This document shows, piece by piece, positions 34,213-45,374 of a DNA stretch of 64,000 nt. Made by a program: the position numbers and the translations under genes. The DNA lies in the NCBI GenBank assembly GCA_016617855.1, contig JAECUM010009448.1, forward strand, positions 1 through 64,000, written 5' to 3'. Positions within the stretch are counted from its first letter, which is position 1. The number at the start of each line of letters is the position of its first letter. Below the pieces are notes generated by a model. The model saw only the letters and a program-made list of their open reading frames with translations, did no database searches and was not told the DNA's origin. The stretch comes from Megalonaias nervosa (taxonomy: Eukaryota; Mollusca; Bivalvia; Unionida; Unionidae).

Positions 34213-35541
34213 TCATCTGTGTATAAATTCCTCACCGTAAGACTAAATCTTCACATTACGGAACGTCTTGTCAGTGAGCAGTCTACTTAAGTACTTGCAT
34301 ATCTTCAGCTGTAGAGGTATGTGAGTTATTTATTAATTTCTTATGTATATAATAGGTTATAACTATTGTACTACCACGTTTATTGTTGTGTATTTTTATG
34401 TAGCTTCGGCTTACGTAGTATAGTGCAAATATTTTCTATTCTTGTTTGTGACTTAGCAAGAGATTTATATTAGCAATATAAAATTGCATTTTACTAAGAA
34501 ACGTTTAGTACCATAGGATTCTTATCGGACACAGGTAGGTTCACTTCTGAACCTGTTTATTGCTTTGTAATGTTGTGCCGATAATGTAATTTGTACAGCT
34601 TACCGTATATAACGTTATTACGTTTTATCGTATATGCCCGTGTCATACATAGTTCACGGTGTTAGATTTCTCTTCAGCTGATAGGAATCGAGGGGGTACC
34701 AGCTGTAGAGCTGACCATAGAAGTTGACCATAGCAGGTGTAAAGCTGAACCATAGCAGCCGTAGAGCTGAGTGAACAATGTGTTGCTGGTCGAGTAGCAG
34801 CTGATCGGGTGTTGCTGACCGAATTGGTGGGGGCTGATTGCTTGATTGACCAAGGAATTGAATGGTGGTCGGTGACTACCTGAAATGCTGACGTCTTGAT
34901 TGACCAGTGTGACTGATAGCCAAGTGTGCTAGTGAAGGAGTGTCTCGTGTTACTCCATGCATGTAATCGTTCAGCTGTGGGCTAATTTTGGGGTTTGTTA
35001 TACCCAGTGCTTTGGGACTGTAAAGATATTTTGTATGATATCTGTCCCGTTGTTTTCATCATTTTACTATTTGAGTAAAGTACTTCACTTTTCACTATTT
35101 GAGTGAATACATTGTACTATGAGTAAAGTACATCATTTTTACTATTTGAGTAAAACACATCATTCTTTTCGTCGTGTGAAATTACTGTGAATCATTAACC
35201 TTTGTCCTTTTACTGTGTAAGGTCATTTATTTGTATTCACATTTATGTTGCATTATTAGGTTCGTGCGGATTGTGTTAATTTGTCTAATATTTGGATCTT
35301 ATACACTCATGTATTAATCATAATTCTTTTCTCATTCAAGTCATTCATCAATAAACATTGTATTTGTATCACCATCAAAAGTGTTCTGTTATAAATCCGA
35401 AATCCATCCCGGTTATCTTGTTACAATATGTACATGTTAAGAATAAAATTCAGATACAATTTACACTACGTATATGAGGATGACAAGCGGTAAAAACAGT
35501 AAATAAATTGTACAGACATGGTATTAACTAAGAAAACATAC
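34213..35541. other. Intronic DNA with short tandem repeats
   Basis: No coding exon seen. 34695-34800 has loose repeats of GCTGACCATAG-like units. 35061-35165 has three or four copies of an ACTATTTGAGTAAAGTA unit. An AATAAA-containing stretch ending near 35425 resembles the 3' part of an LTR but has no partner. Confidence 0.4.
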
Positions 35542-37028
35542 TTTATTAGGTCCACGTTGCCGATGTCAGATCGGACGGGAAGACTCACACCATTAATGTA
35601 AGTAAATTCCCGGTACCATCCTTTCTGCGATGAATGAAAACTGATAGTCAGATTAAGTCGATAAAGTCCCTCTCCAGACCGGTTAGCTTTAATTTGAAAA
35701 TCGTCTGGCTCACCAACCCTTTTGTCCACAAGTTCGTAAGAGCCGGTAAGGAAATGTTTCTCGATAGACCACATATAAATGGGAGTTTCATCTAAACACA
35801 AAATGTCTTTTCGGCTTCCTATATCTGCATTAAAATCTAAGCTTACATTCATGGCCGTTTTTTCATTTGAGTACTTGTAGTCAAAGATTCCAATTGAGGA
35901 AAAACAATCATTGTAAACTGTGATGTTGTAGACTGTTTCGTAGAACGATGAAATTGTTCTACATGAGATCTTGATGTCGTGCACGCCTAGTGTCAAGTAA
36001 GTATATTCAAACATAAGTTTCGATTCTGAACTGACTAATGAGGCCGAAGCGTTGTAAGTTTTCCAATCGATAAAATCATCCATGTTCAGCACACAATTCA
36101 TATTATGAACTGGTAGATGGTCATGTGGTACACTAATATTTAATGTCAAAATTGCTGGTGGATATCTAATCGGGTTGTTCGTTTCAATTACCAGGAACTT
36201 GATCGGATTATCTACAATGATCTGTAGCCCTGATTTCGCGTTCTCTACCAGGTACAACTCGTTTCTAGCTTCGAAGGTCACTTGATAGATGCCTTGGTCA
36301 GCATATATATGTTTGAAAACCGAAACATATTGATCTTTAAGTTGATTGAGCTCGTCCGCACCATCACCATATGTAACATAATGAAATAAGTTGGGGTTGA
36401 GCCGACCTAATCCAATTACCGTAAATTCAAATTCCGTCAATGCTATATTTCCGGTTGTTTGGCTTACTTTGTATTCCAATTCTCCGCGATGGAAAAGAAA
36501 AGGAATCACTCTGCTTCTTTCGTTCCATGTCACAGTAAGGCTCCCTTCGAAGTCTCCTATTCCAGTATAGTAATGGAAGTATTTTCGGACCGTAAAGTTA
36601 TGTTTTTCCACTGCGGAACCATCTCCCCAATTCCAAAGCAACGTAATATCTTCATTACAATATTCAACCGTCTCGCGAACGCCAACCACAAAAGTTTGTA
36701 GTACTGTTATCAAACTAACATATTTCTTGTAGTCAACATAAAAATCATCCAGGGAATAAATTTCCAGTACTAAGTTAAATGACTCGATAAACGGAAAAAT
36801 ATTGCTCTCTTTCAATACATAATTCATCGCAAAAACCGAAATATTCTCTTTTGTTGGCGATTGAAAATAAATTGTTTTAGATCCTGACTTTACGATGCCA
36901 TTGAACCATTCCTGGATAACGTTTAAGGAGTTATACATCCATGACAATATTACATCACATCCTGCATCGAGTGTCCAATACAATGTCACGTTTGATCCAT
37001 TCAAATAGAGTTTTTTGTCTACCTGGAT
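35542..37028 (-). CDS. Large exon of polycystin-1-like gene, PKD repeats
   Basis: A 1487-nt exon, open throughout. Its acceptor is TTCTAATTTCAG before 37028 and its donor AAA-GTATGT after 35542. The roughly 495 residues contain several Ig-like PKD domains with their W-x-W/Y-G-D-G signature: LLWNWGDGSAVEKHNFTV, then HYVTYGDGADELNQ with HIYADQGIYQVTFEA, and a third around MFEYTYLTLGVHDIKISC. N-glycosylation sequons are frequent, as expected for an extracellular region. Together with the REJ exon at 25820 this indicates a polycystin-1/PKD1L-type membrane protein transcribed on the minus strand. Exons upstream and downstream are mostly outside the parts I can read. Confidence 0.8.
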
Positions 37029-40000
37029 CTGAAATTAGAAGCGTAGATACTCCCAGAATTAGAAATGGGAAAATTTAATTTTATAAACGCAATCCTTTCT
37101 CAGACACGAATTCTCTAATATGTGTTCACCATAAAATGATGATATTCTCTTCAAATTAGTAAATCATATACTGATTTTAGGTGATAGGGAATTATTTCAA
37201 TCAGCACGGGTAGTGAATTGTATGCTGGTACAAGCGGTGGTGGTGTTAATAATGTTGGTGCAAATAGCAGCATTGCACTATATGTGGTGGTAGTAGTGAT
37301 ATATTTGTTTTTGTTGTCATAGCTGTTGTTTTTATTATTTCATGGTAGTAGTTTCTTGTAGTGGGTCGAGCTAGAAGTCTGCAAAGTCTCTTTTTCAGAA
37401 TGAAGTATTCCAGATCCGAAGTTGTTAAAATAGTCGCAGCTTATAATAATGTTTGAACCATCAAGAACTGATACAGGAAAATCATTATTTCTTCAGCTCC
37501 ATATTATATTCATAATGGATGTTTGAGATTTCATTTACATTTTAATCTACATGAAGTCAGTATAAGTTTTATAATGGACTACTGTATCGTGATATCAATT
37601 CCAGTCCATTCAGAGCTTCATATTTTTTAGCATGATTTTGTAAGCATATGTGCATGCGCTCTTGTTGCTTATGAATGTTTGCCCTAGCTGAGCCTTGGTA
37701 AAATAACCTTAGAGTATTTAACCTGTCTACATGCAGGGCCAGCTTAAGGCTGAGGGAATCCCGGGGCACTTAAGATAAGGTGGGCCATATAGATCTACAA
37801 ATATACGCTGAAAGCAGTTCTTAAATTGACTTTTATGAATGAATCATTTTTAGCTATATTAGTCTAAGTATCACACAGTTTAGATTTGTATATGGTTTAT
37901 TTACACACAGGTAATTTTATCCACGGCAACCTGGGGATGGGGAATGACTATGGGTATACAGGGCACGTGCCCCCTGTGCCCTCCCCCTCCAATCCGGCTA
38001 TGTCTACATGTATATTGTGTGATGAAGATTTGAATGTGTTTTAGAGTGTATGTCTAATATATAATGTCATTTAACAAGATTTCAAGTGTACTATTTCTTA
38101 AGTTTGCATGATGCATATAATTAGTAGAAATGTTGATCTTACGGTCGCTACAGAAGCTCTGATGAGCTTGTGTTCTCCCTTGCTTTAATACCAAATATCG
38201 ACTTTATAATGAAATGTACTTAAAATCGCGTAAATATTAGCATTTGACGGTTGATTCTTAATAACTAATGACCGAAGCAGTTATTGTCCTAAAGAAAGAA
38301 AAGAAATATCTTCAGCTTGTAAGTGCTACAAATTCTTTACGGCAAACTATAATTCAACATTATAACAAAACAAAGTTTCCACGGATACGAATGTGAACGG
38401 CATTTTGATGACGCAGTTTTATGCTTTAGCTGGTGAGGCTGAAACCGCTAGTTTCTGAGGTACAAAATTTAAAGAAAGGGTGATGGCGTTCAAGCCATTC
38501 ATAACATTCCATACAGCCTGAGAAATTAACATGTAATTGACTGAATATATCAGAAACCTTATATAAACTTATTTGCTGCAAGAATAACACAGCACAGTAA
38601 CCTCCCGTAACTCAAATGAAAATCTGCGGAGGAACTGTAGAATCAACATAAAAATCTAATCCTTTTTTCATAGGTAATTTCCGCTGATAGTAAACCACAC
38701 CTTTTATCATTTCTGAATACAATAAAATCATTTCAATTGTTCGATCATAAATTAACATTTGCATTTTAAAGTTTAAAATGCAGGGTGTCGCTCTTTTTAG
38801 TTATGACTTTTATTGAGTATTTACACCTCGATTGAATTATATTGTACAGAAATACTGGATCTGATGTAGATAATTTACCATTGATTTTCCAGAATATTAT
38901 TTATAAGTTAAAAAATAATATTACAACAAACGTTCAAGACTAATACAGCAACAGGTGTAGAAGAAATAAACATTTAGAAAACTTTAGTACGTAATTGTAA
39001 TAGTAACACTGCCGTTACTTGTAAGACAGGAAACCCAGAAATATTAGTATAGATAATTCTGATATATAGTAATATTGTTCGAAAGTTTATTCGAATGGAG
39101 ATTATTCAAGTCACATAATAATATAGAAACAAAGAGACATTCAAGAAACATTGACACTGATGTCGCCGACGAAGAAAATGTAATTGTATAGCAGCACAAT
39201 CAATATTCCCTCTGTATTTGAAGTTTATACATATTCTCATATGTCTTTCCATCCGAAAGCGCCAAAGCTCTCCTTCGCTAAGTGCCAAGCCAACTTTTGT
39301 TATCCAACTGTCAAGCTATCAAAATAGTTACCAGTGTTTGGATGCAACATCAGCAGAACGTATAATTTATTTATCACATCATAAATTCCGAAATTGAGAG
39401 CAGTCATAAAGATCTTTTATTGAATCTCTCGAGGATATCAATATTACCCAAACTACACAAAATATGGGATTAAATATCAAGCACTTGTCATTGTTCTTAA
39501 AGCGTATATCAACGTGATCATACATGCGCATAAATATTGTTCCAAAAGTTAATACTTAACCAAATTATATTGAAAGCTGACTGTTGAATGCTCTGCACCT
39601 TAAATGTCATCAAAGATCTTCCTGATTAAAATGTTTGGTTGTTATGGACTTCTACAACTGTCTGAGCTGCGTCAAGGCAAGAGGACATCAGGGCTATCAT
39701 AACACAAAACAGGGTAGTACGATTTGTTTCCAATTGCGCAGTTTTGACTGTGATGACACAACGCGCGACATTTAGTAAGGCTTGTACTGGATCACACCTT
39801 TAGGAGACTGACCTCATCCAAAAATATATTCGTATTTTAGCATTGATTTTGCCGCATGTATTTCTCGGGACGTATAAATACCGACCTTCGAAGGAATATA
39901 CGTGTTTGCAGATCCAAATAACGTGAATAATCACCATTTTGAAAGTGTATGTAATCACATTATAAAATAATGAGACCCGATACTGAAAAAGTCGTTACTA

Positions 40001-40167
40001 AACGCCTACATGACTTAAAAACTTCTTTTTTAATACATAATAATTAGTTCGTTTAGTAGTCATTGTCTAATCATGTCAGTACGCTAATTTGTATGCCGAT
40101 ATTTAAAACATGATCCTTATGCACAAATCAAATGCGGAGTTCGTAAACAGTAGCAAACGTTACTTAC
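37029..40167. other. Intron, no further exon recognised
   Basis: AT-rich sequence between the PKD exon and the candidate upstream exon. No domain or repeat family is recognised. Confidence 0.4.
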
Positions 40168-40325
40168 ACTGAACCCTTTTACTGCTTGCGTTTTGTCACA
40201 TGCAGTCCTGTTGATTGTATTGTTCAAGCTTGCTAAAGAAAACCACGTGACCACAACTTCTGGATCAAGATCATATATGTAGTAGCTGTAATCATCAATG
40301 CCAGTCTGTCCATCGATGCTTGTTA
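40168..40325 (-). CDS. Candidate upstream exon of the polycystin-like gene
   Basis: A 158-nt open segment. A weak acceptor (ATTAATAG) and a strong donor (GTAAGT at 40162-40167) flank it on the minus strand. It encodes DDYSYYIYDLDPEVVVTWFS followed by sequons (NNTINRT), which fits an extracellular beta-rich domain. The strand and spacing agree with the PKD exon, but the domain is not certain. Confidence 0.5.
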
Positions 40326-41017
40326 CTATTAATAAAAATTTTAAACGAGTTCATAACTATTTAAAGAATTTGTAACAGAACATAATGGACAAATATACTA
40401 ACTAATCTTGCAATTCTGCCGAGATATTCAGTTTTTCATTTAGGACGATATAAAATGTGAGACACTACTACTTAATACCTTTTATATTTTTAAAGAAAAT
40501 GTATTTCAATCCGTTTAGATGATAAACGTGAAACAAAACGTTTGGGGATCAGATATGGTTGATAGGTAACTACTACAACTAGTTAGAAGCCTGCGCATGC
40601 GATATGAAAATGGCCATTGTGTATATATGGTCATCTCGTAAAACATGTTCCAATTAAAACTTAATCTGGACTCTTCAACCTTTGGCCTGATAGTAAAACA
40701 AAAATCTATTCTTTGCTCTTTGCTTTGGATAGTTTCAGAATTTCAGGAAAATATATTTTTTCCTTTGATTTAAAAAAAGACAACTTTAACTCATGCTTAG
40801 TTCAACCTATCACCTTGCCGAAATATTTTTATTCATAATTCCTCAATCTATGTACACATTTGTATCTGATATAAATGTTAAAAATACATATTCATGTAGT
40901 TTTGTTTCCATATATGACAGCATTCATCACACACTTTCATTTAGTGATGCCCGGAAATTTATTTACCAAAATCAGATGTCAGTTTATGTCATGCGAGTAA
41001 AATAAATCTGTTTTAAC

Positions 41018-41155
41018 GGGACGTAATGCATGATATCTGCGGCTTGATGCCCCAGTGCTAGACATCACTATAAACTGCCTATTTGCAGATATCGTAGCCA
41101 TAAACTGTAAAATTGTTAAAGCTACGTTAAAATCAAAATAACAAACACACACAGA
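41018..41155 (+). repeat. 3' fragment of the 5803-6130 SINE family
   Basis: It shares TGATGCCCCAGTGCTAGACATC and TGTAAAATTGTTAAAGCTACGTTAAAATC-like blocks with the end of the full copy and ends in a CA-rich tail. The tRNA head is missing, which is a typical 5' truncation. Confidence 0.8.
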
Positions 41156-41904
41156 GTCTTTTCGACAACCAGGATTGTCAGTGAGTAAAACACGGGAGTT
41201 TCATTTTCTTTAAACAAAGTGTCAAACAATGCAAAGTTAGGAACTGCAAAGCAGAACCTAATTTGCAAGGTGTCGTGTTACCTTGGGAAATTTGGTGCAG
41301 ATATTGTCTCTGGTACACACTATTACCTCCGCTTAATGTTGAGTATCAAAAGAACAAAGAACGTGCTGACTTCAAGATCAAACTGAATCGATTAGCTGCC
41401 ATCAAAATATCGCAAGACCATTTCCGATAGATCGAAAATTACCTCCAGATGTAGATGTTGGAAATACACCTAAACTTGATGGGTTTGATAACAGTGCATC
41501 ACATATGATGTGACAGAAAAGGCAGAAAATGTTCTAATATTGTTCGAAGTCAATAAACGTGATTCTTATTGGTGGTGAATTATATCCGAGATTTCTATCT
41601 CGACCTAAGGTACAGGCGAAGGATGTTCTGATTGGGATTTGCTATCAGCAATGAAAGAAACAGTGTTCTTGTGGAAAGGTAAACAAAAATGAAATGACTC
41701 ATGCCATGCCTACATTCAATATAGACATCGATGGATTAAAAGTTAAATAAAACTTGAACAAGAACAATGCTTGGGAAGAATCAAAAAAATTAACGTGTAC
41801 ATTTCCATGCATTATTTTGATCTTAACCTTTTCTAGAGTATATTGCCAACGTTTGTATCAAAATGGGGAATTGTCCCTCTAAATATAAGAATCATTCGAC
41901 ATGT

Positions 41905-41906
<2 letters not shown>
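41156..41906. other. Non-coding host DNA
   Basis: Many stops in all frames. A faint coding texture around 41200-41660 could be an old retro-sequence but shows no domain. Confidence 0.35.

Positions 41907-41976
<70 letters not shown>
41907..41976. repeat. (CT)n microsatellite
   Basis: About 34 CT units. Confidence 0.97.
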
Positions 41977-41980
<4 letters not shown>

Positions 41981-42894
41981 ATCAATCAATCAAAAGTAAG
42001 CTACCATCAAAACACGTAGTTTCAACAATGCTTCGCAAATTATGTCTAAATCCTTTTATAAGCTGATGAGGATTCATTATGGTTTGATTTCGAGTTATGG
42101 TTTGATGAAAAATTATTATGAGACTACTGGCAGAGTTCTTTATAGTCTTTTCTGATTGAAAACAGTCTAATTTTGTGATCCATCTGATCCTGGGCCTTTC
42201 TTCCTTATGTGTTTATCCCTTTCATTTTTTTTTTATCTCAGCCTTTTTCTCGGACCGTAGAGGATAGGTCCAAGAATATTGTTTAACGTGTATGTAGGAC
42301 TGAACATCTCGTGGTGTTAATTGAAATTACGAATGACGTAACGCAACAGCAAGCCAAGTAAATAAGTAAATATAATCTCTAATTTTGAATGTTCGTATTT
42401 TTTTATTACTTTCAACAGTAAATTTCTGTAATTCCTTGGGAATGAAGTTTACTTGAGGTGCATATTTGATTAATACATATTGTTCTAAAAATAATCATAT
42501 ATAAAGTATGTTTAAAAGATTTTCTCCATTTTTGACTTGAAGACAAACCCGTGGAAGAATCTGCTTACAGCATATCCTCATCTCTTTCCCCTCATTTTAT
42601 CAGAAATCTAGCATTAGACCCTTACAGAGATAAGTAGCAGGGGACTGTTTCGTTAATCGGCACCTGTCAGATTTTTTGACTTAAGGATACCATGTGACTC
42701 TTTCAGCTAGGATTGCTTACTAATTAAGAATATGAATATATTTGTGAAGTGGGTGTTTCGGGCGTGTGTAAGTAGTGCAGTGGGGTAGTAGGGGGCATAT
42801 GAGGCCAAAGAAGCAAAAACAGCCAGGGCCTGTATGGGGCACAGATTTATAGGTACAAAAAATCACCCTGGGCCTGTATGGGGCATATTTGAAT
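41977..42894. other. Non-coding host DNA
   Basis: No ORF or RNA gene recognised. The phrase GGGCCTGTATGGGGCA occurs twice, at about 42826 and 42871. Confidence 0.4.
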
Positions 42895-43008
42895 TTTGTA
42901 TACCGACAAGAGGAATGGAACAGGTAGGGTGACGTCACGGTACTGGACACTTGCAACAATGTAGCAAATACCGTGACGTCATGCCACCTGTTTCATTTCT
43001 ATACAAAG
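42895..43008. repeat. Inverted repeat with CRE-like TGACGTCA cores
   Basis: Arms of about 45 bp (42895-42942 and 42969-43008) pair over TTTGTATA, GGAA/TTTC, ACAGGT and GTGACGTCACGGTA. Each arm contains the palindrome TGACGTCA or a form with one flanking change. The spacer is 26 bp. It could be a foldback transposon or a regulatory site left of Polinton 2. Confidence 0.65.
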
Positions 43009-43548
43009 TTTTACGCATTCGCGTTCGTATCAGTGGATAGTATAGTATGTTTTAAATTTTTTTAGGCAAGAAAGAATAAATCTTTTCGAGGTAGTGGAGT
43101 GGCCCTGAAAAGCGCCTTTGGGTTTTATATTAACACCAGTTCGTTAACATAAAGGGCATCTCACTGATCTTCTTCTCTTCCTCAAACTTTGTCTAACCTC
43201 TGGACCGTAGATGAGGACTCGCTTCAGATAACCTTGTCTTTCCACATATGTCCTTCTTTTCCAAACGCTTGTCTCGGTGATCCTAACGATTCTCCATGAT
43301 GATCTCACATACATGGGTAAGTCCGTACGGAAAAACAGCGATGATACGAAAGTAGACGATTCAACGTTAGTCCACATCTTGTGACGAGGAACAGGTGAAG
43401 GGAATGAAGTGAACCGCGTTTAATTATAGTGGAAGACCGGATCGAAACGGATTGAAACTGTTCACCAATCCCAACATGCGTTACAAAATTCAGTCACTTC
43501 GCGGAGTCTGTCTTCCAATCCGAAGAGAGCTACCTGTGAAGTCACATT

Positions 43549-43558
43549 CCATATATAG
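43549..43558 (+). promoter_or_regulatory. TATA box of the first gene of Polinton 2
   Basis: CCATATATAG lies about 55 bp before the ATG at 43610. Similar TATA boxes at similar distances precede other genes of this element. Confidence 0.5.
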
Positions 43559-43609
43559 CTGCACTAGCGTCTGAGCGCAGTGAATCGATGCGACATTGTT
43601 TTGTGAAAC

Positions 43610-44236
43610 ATGACTGAAACTAAGAAGACGATGAATTGGGGTGCACCGGCTGTGGAGACGAAAAGCGATGGCATAGCAGCGGCTACCAAAGTTAACACAG
43701 CGCTACTTCTTGAAGAGGTCGATTTCAACTGGGATTTAGTAGATTTTCTCTCTTCGCAAGAATTTGTTCCAGTACCAAAACCTTCGCCACCTTCTCGTTC
43801 TTTACCACACGTCAACGATTTTAAACAGAGACAGAAAAAAGAATTGGAGAAATTTTTACAACAGCAGAAAGAGGCAGAACAAACATTTCTCATTGAACAG
43901 CAACAACGAGAAGAATAGACAAGAAGGAAACAACAGGAAGAAGCAGCAGAGAAAAAACAAGGTCTAGGAGAGAAGGAGAACAGTGAACCTCAAAAGGTAA
44001 CGGTACTCTTGGACATTTAGGCCGAGTTAAGAAGTCTGAAACAAATGTATCAGACTTCTTTATTACGACCCAAGAGAAAAAGACCTTCCCGAGCCAAACA
44101 GTCCAACCCTGTTACTACACCGGAGATACCACCCCTAGTGATTTCTACCAAATCATTGACAGGAGCAAGTCCAGAAGTAGGCCTTGGCCGTGGAAAAAGC
44201 TTAAGGCAGTTAAAGCTGATTGCTTCTCGTTCCTAA
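43610..44236 (+). pseudogene. Unknown Polinton 2 protein, coiled-coil, broken
   Basis: The open part 43610-43918 encodes a 102-residue protein. It has a Pro-rich middle (PVPKPSPPSRS) and a Gln/Glu/Lys-rich C-terminal coiled coil that continues in frame beyond a TAG at 43916-43918 to a stop near 44019. A further open stretch at 44045-44236 in another frame encodes a basic tail with VGLGRGKSLRQLKL. I take the whole as one broken structural gene, by position comparable with the coiled-coil gene at the end of Polinton 1, though I see no direct similarity. A TATA box precedes it and a histone-like stem-loop follows 30 bp after the last stop. Confidence 0.5.
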
Positions 44237-44266
44237 GTTTGTTCTAAGAAAAAACAAACACCCAAC

Positions 44267-44303
44267 GGTCCTTTCCAGGGCCACTCACTTCTTTCGAAAA
44301 GCG
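44267..44303 (+). terminator. Histone-like 3' stem-loop with purine-rich downstream element, copy 1
   Basis: GGTCCT (44267-44272), loop TTCC, AGGGCC (44277-44282) form a 6-bp stem and 4-nt loop. The flanks are CCAAC before and ACTCA after, closely matching the shape of the metazoan histone mRNA 3' stem-loop. GAAAAGCG follows at 44296, in the place where histone genes have the U7-binding histone downstream element. It lies just after the first plus-strand gene, with no AATAAA nearby. Confidence 0.7.
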
Positions 44304-44536
44304 ATAATATTCATTTCGCCAAAATCAATTAAAACTCAAAAATCCATAGTTTAACCCTATGATATACGTGTTGTGAGTCTGTGAGTGTAGGTCCTTATTA
44401 TTCTGAACAATCAAAACCAAGAGACACTTACGTTTATTTCAGTCTGGTCTATTCTGGTACAAATATTTACAATTCAATATCACAACACAACACTTTTAAA
44501 AAGTTCATAGACTTCGTCTGTGGCTTTCTTTTTTCT

Positions 44537-44971
44537 TCATTCACTCTCTTTCTGATTTTCTTCACTTTCACAGTTTTTTTTTCTCCTCTTCTTCCTCACT
44601 TTTTTCTCGTATTCTTTTCTTTTCTGTCTTCTCTTTCTGAACGTGTCGGGGTTCTTCCTCTGCCAAGTCACCTCTTCTTCTTCCTCCTCCTCCTGCTACT
44701 GTTGTTTTTTAGGGCAGTCTGAAGACCAATGTCCTTTCTCTTGACAACGATAAGAGGTATCTTGACTTTTGTCTCTTCTGACACTGGTCTTGCTTTTTTG
44801 ACGATCTGGACATTCTGTAGCCCAATGCCCTTTCGTCTGACAGATATAGCAAGTATCTTGACTTTTATCTCGAAAGGAGGGAGAGTAGTCCTTTGGCTTG
44901 TCTGCAGAAAACTTTCTTATGACACCTCGAAAAGCTGTGATCAGAAGTTCGATTTGTGTGGGTTCTTCCAT
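44537..44971 (-). pseudogene. Zinc-knuckle protein of Polinton 2, interrupted by TAG
   Basis: The open part 44971-44696 encodes 91 residues with one complete CCHC knuckle (CYICQTKGHWATEC). A second one has the first Cys replaced by Ser (SYRCQEKGHWSSDC). After a TAG at 44696-44698 the frame continues for 52 codons as a Glu-rich then Lys/Arg-rich tail to 44537. CCHC knuckles bind single-stranded nucleic acid and are common in gag proteins. Here the setting is the only minus-strand gene of the element, divergent from the polymerase. It could be a captured gag-like gene. Confidence 0.6.
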
Positions 44972-45021
44972 CGTGCTGGTCAGCTTGAGAGCGAAATGAA
45001 TACTGAGAGGGAAGGCAGAAA

Positions 45022-45060
45022 CCCTTTATATATACACTGAGCCTGACATGGATATATAGG
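45022..45060. promoter_or_regulatory. Divergent promoter with two TATA boxes
   Basis: CCTTTATATATACAC (45024 region, read on the minus strand as TATATAAAGG) faces GGATATATAGG at 45050-45060 on the plus strand. They lie about 50-60 bp before the starts of the zinc-knuckle gene (44971) and the polymerase region (ATG at 45107). Confidence 0.55.
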
Positions 45061-45374
45061 GGTCCATGGCGTTTCAAATGTAGTCATTTGACTTTTTGCA
45101 GTCAAGATGAAACGATCGCATCATTTCGTAAAGAAGGAGACGAAAGTAAGAGGCAGAAATGTGATTTATCGCCTCGCACAGTAGCTGAAGTCTTGGCTAA
45201 ATTCATGCCAGCGATTTTGAAGATGAGATGAATGAACCAGAATCCAGACCCAGAGAGTCTACACGAAGTCAAAGTCCATCCCCACCAGTAAACTCTGAAA
45301 ATTACTACCACATTCGAGAGACGAACAAACGCTCCTCTAGAAATTTAGAACCACAGCCTACACGTACACGGTAA

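Noticed and set aside
34201..35425. Possible solo LTR with TG...CA ends and AATAAA
   Set aside because: No matching second LTR, no target-site duplication, and its left end coincides with the end of the CCGAGG transposon.
43144..43377. 77-codon minus-strand ORF left of Polinton 2
   Set aside because: No domain and no promoter-like sequence; may be part of the degraded element, but nothing supports it.
44381..44722. 113-codon plus-strand hydrophobic ORF
   Set aside because: It is the complement of the Glu/Lys-rich tail of the zinc-knuckle gene.
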